DNA from: Ensifer sp. WSM1721
GTDB lineage: Bacteria; Pseudomonadota; Alphaproteobacteria; Rhizobiales; Rhizobiaceae
Assembly: GCF_000513895.2 (NCBI RefSeq)
Contig: NZ_CP165782.1
Coordinates: 3,148,501 to 3,212,500, forward strand
Length of the DNA: 64,000 nucleotides
Direction: 5' to 3'
The position numbers were made by a program, and so were the translations under genes. Positions 47,384 to 57,700 of this stretch are shown here, piece by piece; the first letter of the stretch is position 1, and the number at the start of each line of letters is the position of its first letter. Below the pieces are notes generated by a model. It did not search any database, was not told where the DNA came from, and saw nothing but the letters and a program-made list of their open reading frames with translations.

Positions 47384-47750
47384 GCGTCTCCTTCATGGTC
47401 AGGACCATCCGAGACTTGACGTTGCCGGACCTCATCTTCTGGCATGCCTCGAATGCCTTCTCCAGCGGCATCGTCTCGATCTGCGGGCGCACACCGGTGA
47501 GGACGCTGAAGTCGAGCGCCTCTCGCTCTCGTAGAGCGTGCCGGTGATCGATCTAAGCACGCTGCGCTCGCCGACGACGAGATGGCCGGCCGATACGGGC
47601 AACGGGTCCTTGCCCGCGCCGAGCAGCACGAGCCTGCCGCTCCCCGCGAGACCGGCCAAGAGCGACGATACCGCTTCAGCATTGCCGATGGTAGGGATGA
47701 TGGCCTTTGCCGCGCTGGAAGGCGCCGTGTTGCTGGCAAATGTCTTTCCA
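47371..47750 (-). pseudogene. Zinc-type alcohol dehydrogenase remnant (5' truncated, frameshifted)
   Basis: Read on the minus strand, one frame gives Ala-Lys-Ala-Ile-Ile-Pro-Thr-Ile-Gly-Asn-Ala-Glu-Ala-Val, then Gly-Arg-Leu-Val-Leu-Leu-Gly-Ala-Gly and Val-Gly-Glu-Arg-Ser-Val-Leu: the NAD-binding half of a medium-chain dehydrogenase. Near 47520 the match jumps to another frame, which continues Leu-Asp-Phe-Ser-Val-Leu-Thr-Gly-Val-Arg-Pro and Glu-Lys-Ala-Phe-Glu-Ala-Cys, ending Arg-Met-Val-Leu-Thr-Met-Lys and a TAA. The N-terminal catalytic half is missing; the break is near the palindromic repeat at 47812. It was probably once in an operon with the cupin gene. Confidence 0.8.
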
Positions 47751-47811
47751 GGCCCTCAGCCTTCGATGAAGCGACGGCAGCGCTCTCTTAATAGAAACGC
47801 GCGCCGAGCGC

Positions 47812-47855
47812 TGTGCCTACAGTGCGCGTCCGATTGGACGCGCGGCGCTGTAAAG
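47812..47855 (+). repeat. RIME-like half element before ispG end
   Basis: CTACAGTGCGCGTCCGATTGGACGCGC followed by GGCGCTGTA: the second palindrome of the 35831-35935 element, without the first. Confidence 0.75.
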
Positions 47856-47902
47856 GCAAACATAATGGCCAAAAAGGCGGAACAGCGCGGCAATCGACAC
47901 AG

Positions 47903-49156
47903 CTATTCGGCAGCCGCCTGGCCGTGGCCGAAGCGCTTCTCGATATAGTCGGCGACGAGAAGCTGGAATTCCTCGGCGATCTTCGGTCCGCGAAGTGTCA
48001 TCGCCTTCTGACCGTCGATGAAGACGGGAGCGGCCGGCATCTCGCCGGTGCCGGGAAGAGAAATGCCGATGTCGGCATGCTTGCTTTCGCCCGGACCGTT
48101 GACGATGCAGCCCATGACGGCGACCTTCAGCGCCTCGACGCCCGGATATTTCTCGCGCCAGACCGGCATGCTGGCGCGGATATCCTCCTGGATCTTCTGG
48201 GCAAGCTCCTGGAACACGGTCGAGGTGGTGCGGCCACAGCCGGGACAAGCGGCGACGACCGGGATGAACTGGCGGAAGCCCATGACCTGCAAAAGCTCCT
48301 GCGCCACCTGCACCTCACGGGTGCGGTCGCCGCCGGGCTCCGGGGTGAGCGAAATGCGGATCGTGTCGCCGATGCCCTGCTGCATCAGGATGCCGAGCGA
48401 GGCGGAGGAGGCGACGATGCCTTTGGTGCCCATGCCGGCCTCGGTTAGGCCGAGATGGAGCGCATGATCGGAGCGGGCGGCGAGCATCGCATAGACGGCG
48501 ATGAGATCCTGCACGCCGGAAACCTTCGCGGAGAGGATGATGCGGTTGCGCGGCAGTCCGAGTTCCTCGGCAAGCTCCGCCGAAAGGAGCGCCGATTGCA
48601 CGATCGTCTCGCGTGTCACCTGCTGCGCCGTAAGCGGCGAGCCCTGGGCCTTGTTCTCGTCCATCAGCCGGGTCAGCAGCTCCTGGTCGAGCGAGCCCCA
48701 GTTGACGCCGATACGCACCGGCTTGTCGTAGCGCATCGCCATCTCGATGATCTCGGCGAACTGCTTGTCCTTCTTGTCCTTGAAGCCGACATTGCCCGGG
48801 TTGATGCGGTATTTCGCGAGCGCCTCGGCGCAGGCCGGATGGTCCGCCAGGAGCTTGTGGCCGATATAGTGGAAGTCGCCGACGAGCGGCACGTCCATGC
48901 CGAGGCGCAACAGCCGCTCGCGGATCTTCGGCACGGCAGCGGCGCTTTCGTCGCGGTCGACGGTGATGCGCACCAGTTCGGAGCCTGCCTTATGGAGCGC
49001 CGCCGCCTGCGCGACCGTCGCGTCGATGTCGGCCGTGTCCGTATTCGTCATCGACTGGACGACGACCGGCGCACCGCCGCCAACGATCACGCCGCCGACA
49101 TCGACGGCGACCGAGGCGCGGCGCGGCTGTGGCTCGAAATCGAAGGCAGAAGACAT
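47903..49156 (-). CDS. ispG: 4-hydroxy-3-methylbut-2-en-1-yl diphosphate synthase IspG
   Basis: 417 residues. It makes HMBPP from MEcPP in the non-mevalonate isoprenoid route. The TIM-barrel domain has Val-Gln-Ser-Met-Thr-Asn-Thr-Asp and Asn-Pro-Gly-Asn-Val-Gly. The [4Fe-4S] ligands are Cys304 and Cys307 in Ala-Cys-Pro-Gly-Cys-Gly-Arg, Cys350 in [10 protein letters not shown], and Glu357. The length is normal. Electrons probably come from a flavodoxin or ferredoxin. It feeds the same pathway as the prenyl synthase at 32748. Confidence 0.96.
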   Translation of the reverse strand: MSSAFDFEPQPRRASVAVDVGGVIVGGGAPVVVQSMTNTDTADIDATVAQAAALHKAGSELVRITVDRDESAAAVPKIRERLLRLGMDVPLVGDFHYIGHKLLADHPACAEALAKYRINPGNVGFKDKKDKQFAEIIEMAMRYDKPVRIGVNWGSLDQELLTRLMDENKAQGSPLTAQQVTRETIVQSALLSAELAEELGLPRNRIILSAKVSGVQDLIAVYAMLAARSDHALHLGLTEAGMGTKGIVASSASLGILMQQGIGDTIRISLTPEPGGDRTREVQVAQELLQVMGFRQFIPVVAACPGCGRTTSTVFQELAQKIQEDIRASMPVWREKYPGVEALKVAVMGCIVNGPGESKHADIGISLPGTGEMPAAPVFIDGQKAMTLRGPKIAEEFQLLVADYIEKRFGHGQAAAE

Positions 49157-49299
49157 GAAGGCCTCTTCTTGGGTCCCGTTGTAGCGGAGCGGAAACTGAC
49201 AGAGAAACGCTCCGCGCTTTCGCCTTCTGAGGTGGAGGACGAAAGCGTGCTTGTCAACGGCAACATCACGCGCTGACGGCGAATTGATGGCGGCGGCTG

Positions 49300-50493
49300 T
49301 CAGTGCCCCTTGCTGTGATCCGCATGAACCGCGTGATGCGACAGCAGGAGCACGACGATGAAGAGGACGGGGATCAAGGTGAAGATGATGGCAAAGCCGC
49401 TGTGCTCCGCGATGAAGCCGATCAGCGACGGCGCGAACAGCATGCCGGAATAGCCCATGGTGGTCGCGACCGCGAGCCCGATGCCCGGCTGCAGGCCGGG
49501 CATGTTGCCGGCTGCCGAGAAGGCGATCGGCACCATGTTGGAAATGCCGATGCCGGCCAGTGCGAAGCCGAGGATCGCAAGAACCGCGTTCGGTGCAAGC
49601 CCGGCGAGAACCATGCCGATGAGCGCCGTCACGGTGCAGATGCGCAAGGTCCGTTTCGCGCCGAGCAGATCGCGCACATGGTCGCCGGCAAAGCGCATCG
49701 CCGCCATCGTCGCCGAGAAGGCGGCGAAGCCGAAGCCGGAGAGCTCAATCGAGGCGCCGAGTTCATCCTTCAGATAGAGCGCACCCCAGTCGAACACCGC
49801 GCCTTCCGGCACCATCGAGAACAGCGCCATCAGACCGATGAGCCATGGCAAGGGCGTCATCGGCAGCCTGAGCTTCTCCTTTGCGGCGGCAGGATGCGGC
49901 TGATCGGCAAGGATCATCGGCCAGGCAACGGCGAGGAGGGCGAGGCAGAGGCCCGTCACGATCACGGCATGCGGCAGCACGCCGAAGCGCGCCATGAGGA
50001 AACCACCGATGCCGGCGCCGATCAGGCCTCCAAGGCTCCAATAGGCGTGGCAGGAGGACATGATGGCACGCCGCATGGACTTCTCGACCTCGACGGCGTT
50101 GGCGTTCATCGCGACGTCCATGGCACCGACGAAGCCGCCGAGCAGGAACATGCCGATCGCCGCCGTCCAGACGTTCGGTACGAGGGTCAGCACGAGGAGC
50201 AGCGGCGAGAGGACGATCGCCGTCACCTTGACGACCTTTTTCGAGCCGAGCCGGGCGATGAAGCCGCCGGCGATCGGCATCAGCACCAGCGAGCCGACGC
50301 CGAACACCAGGATCAAAAGACCGAGGACACCTTCGCCAATCCCGAGCTTCTCCTTGAATTCCGGAATCTTAGGTGCCCAGCTTCCGGTGACGAAGCCGTT
50401 CATCAGGAACAGGAGGGACACGGCGAGCCTGTTCTTCGACATATAGCCTTGCCGAACCACGGCTTTCGGGGCGGTCTCTGTGCGCTGATCCAT
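49300..50493 (-). CDS. MFS transporter (YbjJ-like)
   Basis: 397 residues, about twelve membrane segments. A Gly-Ser-Trp-Ala-Pro-Lys-Ile-Pro segment after helix 1, [11 protein letters not shown] and Gly-Phe-Ile-Ala-Arg-Leu-Gly-Ser-Lys match the YbjJ-type subgroup. The substrate is unknown. It starts 28 bases after the VOC protein gene and is likely the last gene of a DeoR-VOC-MFS operon, so it may move the compound that the regulator senses. Confidence 0.87.
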   Translation of the reverse strand: MDQRTETAPKAVVRQGYMSKNRLAVSLLFLMNGFVTGSWAPKIPEFKEKLGIGEGVLGLLILVFGVGSLVLMPIAGGFIARLGSKKVVKVTAIVLSPLLLVLTLVPNVWTAAIGMFLLGGFVGAMDVAMNANAVEVEKSMRRAIMSSCHAYWSLGGLIGAGIGGFLMARFGVLPHAVIVTGLCLALLAVAWPMILADQPHPAAAKEKLRLPMTPLPWLIGLMALFSMVPEGAVFDWGALYLKDELGASIELSGFGFAAFSATMAAMRFAGDHVRDLLGAKRTLRICTVTALIGMVLAGLAPNAVLAILGFALAGIGISNMVPIAFSAAGNMPGLQPGIGLAVATTMGYSGMLFAPSLIGFIAEHSGFAIIFTLIPVLFIVVLLLSHHAVHADHSKGH

Positions 50494-50521
50494 GGGTGAG
50501 CCCTCTGCCGGATCGTCCGGC

Positions 50522-50908
50522 TCAAATGGTGATTTCGATGAGATTGCCGTCGGGATCGCGGATCACGGCTTCGTAGAAGCCGTCCCCCGTCCATCTGGCT
50601 TCGGAGACAAGCAGGCCCTGCCGTTCCGCGCGCGCCGCGAGGTCGTCCACCGCCCGGGCGCTGCCGAGCGACAGTGCGATATGCGCATAGCCTGCGCGCT
50701 CGACCTCCGGCCCGTCGGGCGGCGCCAGCCACGGTCCCTCCATGACCTCGATCGAAGGTCCCGCGCCGAGCGTCAGGAAGCGTGAGCGGAATCCGGGGCG
50801 GCGACGGCTTTCATAGACGGCGCCGGCCTCGGCACCTAGGAAGCCGACCCAGAAAGCCGCTATTCGTTCGATGTCTTTCGTCCAGAGAGCGACATGCGCG
50901 ACGCTCAT
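50522..50908 (-). CDS. VOC-family (glyoxalase/bleomycin-resistance fold) protein
   Basis: 128 residues. Two beta-alpha-beta-beta-beta units: His-Val-Ala-Leu-Trp-Thr-Lys-Asp at the start, and His-Ile-Ala-Leu-Ser-Leu-Gly-Ser in the second. Arg-Asp-Pro-Asp-Gly-Asn-Leu-Ile-Glu-Ile near the end supplies the last metal ligand. It is probably a metal-dependent lyase, isomerase or dioxygenase, or a binding protein. Its ATG overlaps the DeoR stop (ATGA), so it is coupled to it. Confidence 0.87.
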   Translation of the reverse strand: MSVAHVALWTKDIERIAAFWVGFLGAEAGAVYESRRRPGFRSRFLTLGAGPSIEVMEGPWLAPPDGPEVERAGYAHIALSLGSARAVDDLAARAERQGLLVSEARWTGDGFYEAVIRDPDGNLIEITI

Positions 50909-51687
50909 CGGGCAGCCTCCTTGGCGAACACGATGCTGGCGCCGCGCGCCGTGAAGGCTGCGACCTGCGCTCGCGGCGCATCCGCCTCGAGAACCAGCGT
51001 CAAGCCGCTGTCGATGCCGATCACCGCATGCGGCGCCGCCGTCCCGAGCTTGTCGCTCGTGATCGCGGCAAGAACTGCGGGGCTTCTCGAAGCTATCAGG
51101 CGCTTGAATTCCGCGTCTTCGAAATGGAAGGCCGTCAGCCCCGCCTCGGCATCGGCACCGCAAGTTCCAAGCACGCAAAGGTCTGGCCTGAGCAGCTCGG
51201 CGTCACGCTGCGCCCTCGCCCCGACGGCCGCGCCGACGGCCCGGTTTAGCGCGCCGCCGATGAGAATGACATCGATCTCCGGCTTCTCCATCAGGGCAGC
51301 CGCGATCAGTGGCGTGTTGGTGGCGATCGTGGCCGAAAAGTCCGGCGCTATCGCGCGGGCGATCGCCAGATTGGCCGAACCGGCGTCGAGAAAGACCGTC
51401 ATGCCGGGGCGGAGAAAACGTAAGGAAGCCTGCGCCAGCGCCGCCTTCCGCTCCGGCGCAAGCGTGGCGCGCTCGTTCAAAGGGCCCGCATCGGGAGCGA
51501 GCGGCAGGGCGCCGCCATAAACGCGCTCGCAAAGCCCGGCCGCGGCCATCTCACGCAGATCACGGCGGATCGTGTCCTCCGACACCCCGAGCTCGCGCGC
51601 GAGATCGGCGGCCAGGACCCGGCCCTCGCTCTTCAGCCGTTCCCGGATCAGACTTTTTCTTTCGCGCAGCAGCAGGTCCGTCGCCAT
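50905..51687 (-). CDS. DeoR/GlpR-family transcriptional regulator
   Basis: 260 residues. The N-terminal HTH reads Arg-x-x-Leu-Ile-Arg-Glu-Arg-Leu, Val-Leu-Ala-Ala-Asp-Leu-Ala-Arg-Glu-Leu-Gly-Val-Ser-Glu-Asp-Thr-Ile-Arg-Arg-Asp-Leu. The C-terminal DeoR sensor domain has Phe-Leu-Asp-Ala-Gly-Ser-Ala-Asn and Gly-Gly-Ala-Leu-Asn-Arg. The usual ligands are phosphorylated sugars. It leads the operon with the VOC and MFS genes; repeats at 51697-51730 upstream are a candidate self-operator. Confidence 0.9.
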   Translation of the reverse strand: MATDLLLRERKSLIRERLKSEGRVLAADLARELGVSEDTIRRDLREMAAAGLCERVYGGALPLAPDAGPLNERATLAPERKAALAQASLRFLRPGMTVFLDAGSANLAIARAIAPDFSATIATNTPLIAAALMEKPEIDVILIGGALNRAVGAAVGARAQRDAELLRPDLCVLGTCGADAEAGLTAFHFEDAEFKRLIASRSPAVLAAITSDKLGTAAPHAVIGIDSGLTLVLEADAPRAQVAAFTARGASIVFAKEAAR

Positions 51688-51696
51688 CTCTTAAAT

Positions 51697-51730
51697 CGTG
51701 CATAAACGTGCATGAATCGATGTAAACGTG
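51697..51730. promoter_or_regulatory. Candidate operator of the DeoR-type regulator
   Basis: CGTGCAT occurs at 51697 and 51707 (ten bases apart, one helical turn) and AAACGTG at 51704 and 51724 (20 apart). The cluster begins ten bases upstream of the regulator's start. Direct repeats at helical spacing suggest cooperative binding. The role is inferred. Confidence 0.5.
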
Positions 51731-51945
51731 AATAGCACCCGAGATCGCAGATTTCAATGCGGCTTTTTGCAAAAGCGCAACGAGAGCCGGAACATTTGGC
51801 TCCAGAGCGTTTTGGATGGTAATCGGCCGTTCGAAGAAAAATCTTCACCGAAAAGGCCCTGCAAATGGTCTTTTATACGCTCAGAACGGCACTGCTTTGT
51901 GCGAGTCTCGCCGCAATCCGGATGACGGGCCGGAGAACAACAACG

Positions 51946-52734
51946 ATGGACATGAAAACAATGAAACTTCTTCCGACGCTTTTCGCTGCCGCCCTTCTGC
52001 AACTCGCCGCTTTCGTGCCGGCGCAAGCGGGATCGAACCTTGACGAGATCAAATCCGCCGGCGTGCTGAAGATCGGCACCGAGGGGACTTACGCCCCCTT
52101 CACCTATCATGATGCCTCGGGCGCTCTCGTCGGCTTCGACGTCGAGATCGGCCAGGAAGTCGCCAAGCGGCTCGGCGTCAAGGCCGAGTTCCTCGAAGGC
52201 AAGTGGGACGGTCTGATCGCCGGCCTCGACGCCAATCGCTACGACACCGTCATAAACCAGGTCGGCATCACCGAGGAACGCAAGAAGAAATACGATTTCT
52301 CGGAGCCCTACATCGCTTCGAAGGCGGTGCTGATCGTCCGTGGCGACAATGAGGAAATCAAGGACTTCGCCGACCTGAAGGGCAAGAAGGCCGCCCAGTC
52401 GCTGACCAGCAACTTCGGCAAGCTCGCTCAGGCCTCGGGCGCCGAACTCGTCGGGACCGACGGCTTCGACCAGTCGATCCAGCTCGTGCTGACCGGCCGC
52501 GCCGACGCGACGATCAACGACAGTCTCTCCTTCCTCGACTTCAAAAAGCAGAAGCCGGACGCCAACGTGAAGATCGCCGCCGAGCAGGCCGACGCCGACT
52601 ATTCCGGTATCATCATCCGCAAGAACGAGCCGGAGCTGCTCGACGCCATCAACAAGGCTTTGGCCGAGATCAAGGCCGACGGCACCTACGAGAAGATTTC
52701 GCAGAAATACTTCGGCGCCGACGTCTCGAAATAA
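51946..52734 (+). CDS. Polar amino-acid ABC transporter, periplasmic binding protein (cystine-type)
   Basis: 262 residues with a signal peptide (about 1-28, ending Pro-Ala-Gln-Ala). Mature features: Leu-Lys-Ile-Gly-Thr-Glu-Gly-Thr-Tyr-Ala-Pro-Phe-Thr-Tyr, Gly-Phe-Asp-Val-Glu-Ile-Gly, Gly-Lys-Trp-Asp-Gly-Leu-Ile-Ala-Gly-Leu, Asn-Gln-Val-Gly-Ile-Thr. These resemble cystine/diaminopimelate binding proteins (FliY/TcyA). I chose the ATG at 51946 (GGAG ten bases upstream); ATGs at 51952, 51961 and 51865 are alternatives. The permease and ATPase genes follow. Confidence 0.9.
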   Translation: MDMKTMKLLPTLFAAALLQLAAFVPAQAGSNLDEIKSAGVLKIGTEGTYAPFTYHDASGALVGFDVEIGQEVAKRLGVKAEFLEGKWDGLIAGLDANRYDTVINQVGITEERKKKYDFSEPYIASKAVLIVRGDNEEIKDFADLKGKKAAQSLTSNFGKLAQASGAELVGTDGFDQSIQLVLTGRADATINDSLSFLDFKKQKPDANVKIAAEQADADYSGIIIRKNEPELLDAINKALAEIKADGTYEKISQKYFGADVSK

Positions 52735-53041
52735 CGCTCGCGAAAGATCCCTCCACAACCCTCCCCACAAGGGAGGGCGATCAACTTGTCGCAACACCGC
52801 ACCCACACGGGACCTCAGCTTCCGACGTAAGATCCAACCGAGGGGGCAGACGCTCCAGGCGACGCGGCGAAAGGATGCACAGCCCATCCCTTCCCCTTGT
52901 GGACAGAGTGGCCCGAAGGGCCGGGAGGGGCTCCCACGGAACAGTTGCATGGGATGCGGGCTTCACACCCTTCCCCATCCTGCTCTATGAATCGCGATCC
53001 GTGCCGGCTTTCGGGGCGGATCGCGTTTGAAAGGTTCTCCC
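52735..53041. repeat. Repeat-rich gap between binding protein and permease
   Basis: 307 bases without a gene. ACCCTCCCCACAAGGGAGGG (CCCTCCC/GGGAGGG) begins near 52757. A second element at about 52885-52940 contains TCCCTTCCCCTTGTGG, GGCCCGAAGGGCC and GGAGGGGC. Both belong to the same CTCCCC family that has entered ftsY. As at 21913-21962, a hairpin lies just after a binding-protein gene. Confidence 0.7.
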
Positions 53042-53722
53042 TTGCCCCACTGGCTTCAATTGATGGCAGATTCGTTGCCGACCCTGCTTTGGGCGGGGCT
53101 GATCTTCACGATCCCGCTGACGCTTCTCTCCTTCATCCTCGGCTTGGCTCTCGGGCTCGTCACCGCCATTGCCCGGCTTTTTGCGCCGGCGCCGCTCGTC
53201 GCCGTGGCGCGCTTCTATGTCTGGGTGATTCGCGGCACGCCGCTGCTTGTCCAGCTTTTCGTCATCTTCTACGGACTGCCGAGCCTCGGCATATTGCTCG
53301 ACGCCTTCCCAGCCGCGCTGATCGGCTTCACGCTCAACATCGGCGCCTATACATCCGAGATCATCCGCGCAACGATCTCCTCTGTCCCGCGCGGGCAGTG
53401 GGAGGCAGCCTATTCGATCGGCATGAGCTGGAATCAGGTCATGCGCCGGACAATCCTGCCGCAGGCGACGCGGGTCGCAATCCCGCCCCTCTCGAACACT
53501 TTTATTTCGCTCGTCAAGGACACCTCGCTCGCCGCTGCGATCACCGTGCCGGAACTCTTCCAGACGGCGCAGCGCATCGTCGCGACGACCTATGAACCGC
53601 TGATCCTTTATATCGAGGCGGCGCTGATCTATCTTGCCATGAGCTCCGTACTGTCGGCCCTGCAGGTGAGGCTGGAGCAACGCTTCGCCCGCTATGGCGG
53701 CTTCCTGGAGGCGCGCGCATGA
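53042..53722 (+). CDS. Polar amino-acid ABC transporter, permease
   Basis: 226 residues, about five membrane segments. Val-Ile-Arg-Gly-Thr-Pro-Leu-Leu-Val-Gln-Leu is the family signature and Gly-Gln-Trp-Glu-Ala-Ala-Tyr-Ser-Ile-Gly-Met-Ser the EAA loop. The TTG at 53042 has AAAGG seven bases upstream; the frame opens at a TTG at 53027, and an ATG at 53063 is possible. The stop overlaps the ATPase gene as ATGA. Confidence 0.9.
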   Translation: MPHWLQLMADSLPTLLWAGLIFTIPLTLLSFILGLALGLVTAIARLFAPAPLVAVARFYVWVIRGTPLLVQLFVIFYGLPSLGILLDAFPAALIGFTLNIGAYTSEIIRATISSVPRGQWEAAYSIGMSWNQVMRRTILPQATRVAIPPLSNTFISLVKDTSLAAAITVPELFQTAQRIVATTYEPLILYIEAALIYLAMSSVLSALQVRLEQRFARYGGFLEARA

Positions 53723-54480
53723 TCGAGCTCTCGCATATCGTCAAGCGCTTCGGCACCAACACGGTCCTCAACGACATCAGCGTCACGCTGGCGGAAGGCA
53801 CCGTGACCGCACTCGTCGGGCCTTCCGGCGGCGGCAAGAGCACGCTTCTACGCTGTGTCAACCTCCTGGAGATCCCGACCAGCGGAACAATCCGGCTCGG
53901 CGATGAGCGGCTGGAATTCGCCGCCGGCCAAAAGGTCGGCTGGCAGGCGATCCAGAAGCTCCGCCGCCAAACAGGCATGGTGTTCCAGAATTTTCAGCTT
54001 TTCCCTCACCAGACCGCGATCGGTAACGTGATGGAAGGCCTTGTGACCGTTCTCAAATGGCCAGCCGCCCGCGCCCGCGCCCGCGCGCTCGAACTCCTGG
54101 AGAAGGTCGGCATGGCACACAAGGCTGACGCGTGGCCATCAACCCTTTCCGGTGGCCAGCAGCAGCGCGTGGCGATCGCCCGAGCGCTCGCTCCTTCGCC
54201 GCGCGTGCTCCTCTGCGACGAGCCGACCTCGGCGCTCGACCCGGAGCTCGCCGAAGAGGTGGTGGAGGTGCTCAGCCGTCTCGCCCGCGAAGGCACGACG
54301 ATGATCATGGCCACCCACGACCTGCGGCTGGCCTCCCGCGTCGCCGACCACGTCGTCTTCCTCGACGCCGGCGTCGTCGTCGAAAGCGGCCCCCCGCGCA
54401 AGATTTTTTCCGTGCCCGAGCGCGAACGCACGAAGCGGTTCATCGCCTCGCTCAGCGCGCCGATGAGTTATGATATTTGA
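53719..54480 (+). CDS. Polar amino-acid ABC transporter, ATP-binding protein
   Basis: 253 residues. Walker A GPSGGGKS, Q-loop Val-Phe-Gln-Asn-Phe-Gln-Leu-Phe-Pro-His, signature Leu-Ser-Gly-Gly-Gln-Gln-Gln-Arg, Walker B Leu-Cys-Asp-Glu-Pro-Thr-Ser-Ala-Leu-Asp, and Thr-His-Asp. This is the GlnQ/HisP type. It completes the importer at 51946-54480. Confidence 0.94.
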   Translation: MIELSHIVKRFGTNTVLNDISVTLAEGTVTALVGPSGGGKSTLLRCVNLLEIPTSGTIRLGDERLEFAAGQKVGWQAIQKLRRQTGMVFQNFQLFPHQTAIGNVMEGLVTVLKWPAARARARALELLEKVGMAHKADAWPSTLSGGQQQRVAIARALAPSPRVLLCDEPTSALDPELAEEVVEVLSRLAREGTTMIMATHDLRLASRVADHVVFLDAGVVVESGPPRKIFSVPERERTKRFIASLSAPMSYDI

Positions 54481-54550
54481 GCGGCGCTCGGATAGCGGAC
54501 TGGCAAATCGCACGCTACCTCGCCGTGAGCGGGACGGCGCCCTCTCCGCC

Positions 54551-54685
54551 GTCATCCTCGGGCTTGACCCGAGGATCCACACGCAAGCATGCCGCTTCGC
54601 TGCGCCTTGATTGGTATCGTGGTCAGGGTGTCTCAGACTTCGCTGCGGCTTGTGAATGGATCCTCGGGTCAAGCCCGAGGATGAC
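54551..54685. repeat. MITE-like element with perfect 29-base terminal inverted repeats
   Basis: Bases 54551-54579 are the exact reverse complement of 54657-54685. Each arm is itself a near-palindrome (CCTCGGGCTTGACCCGAGG). The 77-base centre has no coding frame. It lies in the 268-base gap between the ATPase gene and pyc. There are no flanking transposase genes. Confidence 0.9.
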
Positions 54686-54748
54686 GACTGGGAGAGCTTA
54701 GGCCCGGTTAGAACAGCAGGCCGCACCGGAAGCGACCGGTGCGCTGCA

Positions 54749-57700
54749 TCACCCGCCAAACACGATAAGCAGATCCTTGGCGTCGATCTGGTCGCCGGCT
54801 CTCACCAGCACTTCGGCGATCACCCCGTCCTTCTCCGCGTGCAGTGCGGTCTCCATCTTCATCGCCTCGATCGACAAGAGCACGTCGCCGGCCTTGACCG
54901 GCTGACCGGTGACGGCCGCGACGGTGGAGATGACGCCCGGCATCGGTGCGCCGAGGTGGGCCGCATTACCGGGTTCCGCCTTGCGGCGGATGGCGGTCGC
55001 GGCGCCGCGGTTGCGGTCCGGCACCTTGATCGAGCGCGGCTGGCCGTTCAGTTCGAAGAACATCTTGACCATGCCCTTCTCGTCGATCTCGCCCTGTGCC
55101 TGGTTGAGGATGACCAGAGTCTTGCCCTTCTCTATTTCAGCGAAGAGCTCCTCACCCGGCGCCATGCCGTAGAAATAGGCGGGCGTCGGCAGCACGCTGA
55201 CCGGCCCGTAGGTTTCGCAGGCCACCGCATAATCGGTGAAGACCTTGGGATACATGAGGTAGGAGGCAAATTCGAAATCGTCGACCTTGCGGCTAAGCTT
55301 CGCCTCGATTGTCTTGCGCTCGTGATCGAGATCCGCATCTTCCAGAAGCGAGCCGGGACGGACGGTATAGGCCGTCTCGCCTTTCAGCGCTTTCTTCTGC
55401 AGTGCTTCGGGCCAACCGCCCGGCGGCTGACCGAGATCGCCCTTGAGCATGGAGACGACCGATTCCGGGAAGGCGATGTCCTTTGTCGGGTTCTCGACAT
55501 CGGCGACCGTCAGGTCCTGTGAGACCATCATCAGCGCCATGTCGCCGACGACTTTGGAGGAGGGCGTCACCTTGACGATGTCGCCGAACATCCGGTTGGC
55601 ATCGGCATAGGCCTGCGCCACCTCGTGCCAGCGGGTCTCGAGCCCGAGCGAGCGGGCCTGCTCCTTCAGATTGGTGAACTGGCCGCCGGGCATCTCGTGC
55701 AGGTAGACTTCGGACGCCGGCCCCTTGAGGTCGCTCTCGAAGGCCGCATATTGGTGGCGCACCGCCTCCCAATAGAAGGAGATGCGGCGGATCCATTCCG
55801 GATCGAGGCCGGGATCGCGCTCCGAACCACGCAGGGCCTCGACGATCGAGCCGAGACAGGGCTGCGAAGTGTTGCCGGAGAGCGCATCCATCGCCGCATC
55901 GACGACATCGACGCCGGATTCGACAGCGGCGAGCACCGTCGCTGCGGCAATGCCGGATGTGTCGTGCGTGTGGAAATGGATCGGCAGATCGGTCGATTCT
56001 TTGAGGGCCTTGAAGAGCACCCGTGCTGCCGCCGGCTTCAGGAGCCCTGCCATGTCCTTCACGGCGATGATATGGGCGCCGGCCTTTTCCAGCTCCGCAG
56101 CGAGCGCCGTATAGTATTTGAGATCATATTTCGGCCGCGCGGAACTGAGGATATCGCCGGTGTAGCAGATCGCCGCTTCGCAGATCTTGTTCTCTTGCGC
56201 CACCGCGTCCATCGAGACGCGCATGTTCTCGACCCAGTTTAGGCAGTCGAAGACGCGGAAGACGTCGATGCCGCCTTTGGCCGCCTGGCGGACGAAGTAT
56301 TTGACGACGTTGTCCGGATAGTTCTTGTAGCCGACGCCGTTGGCCCCGCGGAGCAGCATCTGCAGCAACAGGTTCGGCGCGCCTTCGCGCACCATCGCCA
56401 GCCGCTCCCACGGATCCTCGGTCAGGAAGCGCATCGAGACGTCGAAGGTCGCCCCGCCCCAGCATTCGAGCGAGAAGAGGTTCGGCAGCGCCCGCGCATA
56501 GGTGCCCGCAATCTGGGCGACGTCGTAGGTGCGCATGCGGGTGGCGAGCAGCGATTGATGGCCGTCGCGCATCGTCGTGTCGGTCAGCAGCACCTCAGGC
56601 TGCGCCTTCACCCATTCGGCGAACTTCTTCGGCCCGAGCTGATCGAGAAGCTGCTTGGTGCCGGGCTTCACCTCGCCGCCGATGAACGGCACGACGGGAG
56701 GCGCGATGTCGTTCGACGGCTTCGGCCGGCCCTTGACTTCCGGATGGCCGTTGACAGTGACGTCAGCAAGGTAGGTCAAAAGCTTGGTGGCGCGGTCCTG
56801 GCGCTTCACCTGCTGGAACAACTCCGGCGTCGTGTCGATGAAGCGAGTCGTGTAGCTGTTGTCCTGGAATTTCGGGTGGCGGATGATCGCTTCGAGGAAG
56901 GTGAGGTTGGTCGCCACCCCGCGGATGCGGAATTCCCTGAGCGCCCGAATCATGCGCTGGATCGCTTCCTGCGGATTCGGCGCCCAGGCGGTGACTTTTT
57001 CCAAGAGCGGATCGTAATAGCGGGTGATCACCGCGCCGGAATAGGCGGTGCCACCGTCGAGCCGGATGCCGAAGCCGGTAGCGCCGCGATAGGCGGTGAT
57101 GCGGCCGTAATCGGGGATGAAGTTCTGCTCCGGGTCTTCCGTGGTGATGCGGCACTGCAGCGCGTGACCGTTGAGGCGGATGTCTTCCTGGCGCGGCACT
57201 CCCGATTCCGGCGTGCCGATGGCAAAGCCGTCGAGGATGTGGATCTGCGCCTTGACAATGTCGATGCCGGTCACCTGTTCGGTCACCGTATGCTCGACCT
57301 GGATGCGCGGATTGACCTCGATGAAGTAGAACTTGCCGGTGTCGGAATCCATCAGATACTCGACGGTGCCGGCGCCGATATAGTTGGTCGCCTTGGCGAT
57401 CTTCAGCGAGTAATCGGCGAGTTCCTGGCGCTGCGCGTCGGTCAGGTAAGGGGCCGGCGCCCGTTCGACGACCTTCTGGTTGCGCCGCTGGATCGAGCAG
57501 TCGCGCTCGAAGAGGTGGACGACATTGCCGTGGGTGTCGCCAAGGATCTGGCTTTCGACGTGGCGAGCGCGCTCGACCAGCTTTTCGAGATAGACCTCGT
57601 CCTTGCCGAAGGCGGCCTTCGCCTCGCGCTTCGCCTCCGTCACTTCGCGGATCAGGTCCTTGGGGTCGCGGATCGCCCGCATGCCGCGGCCGCCGCCGCC

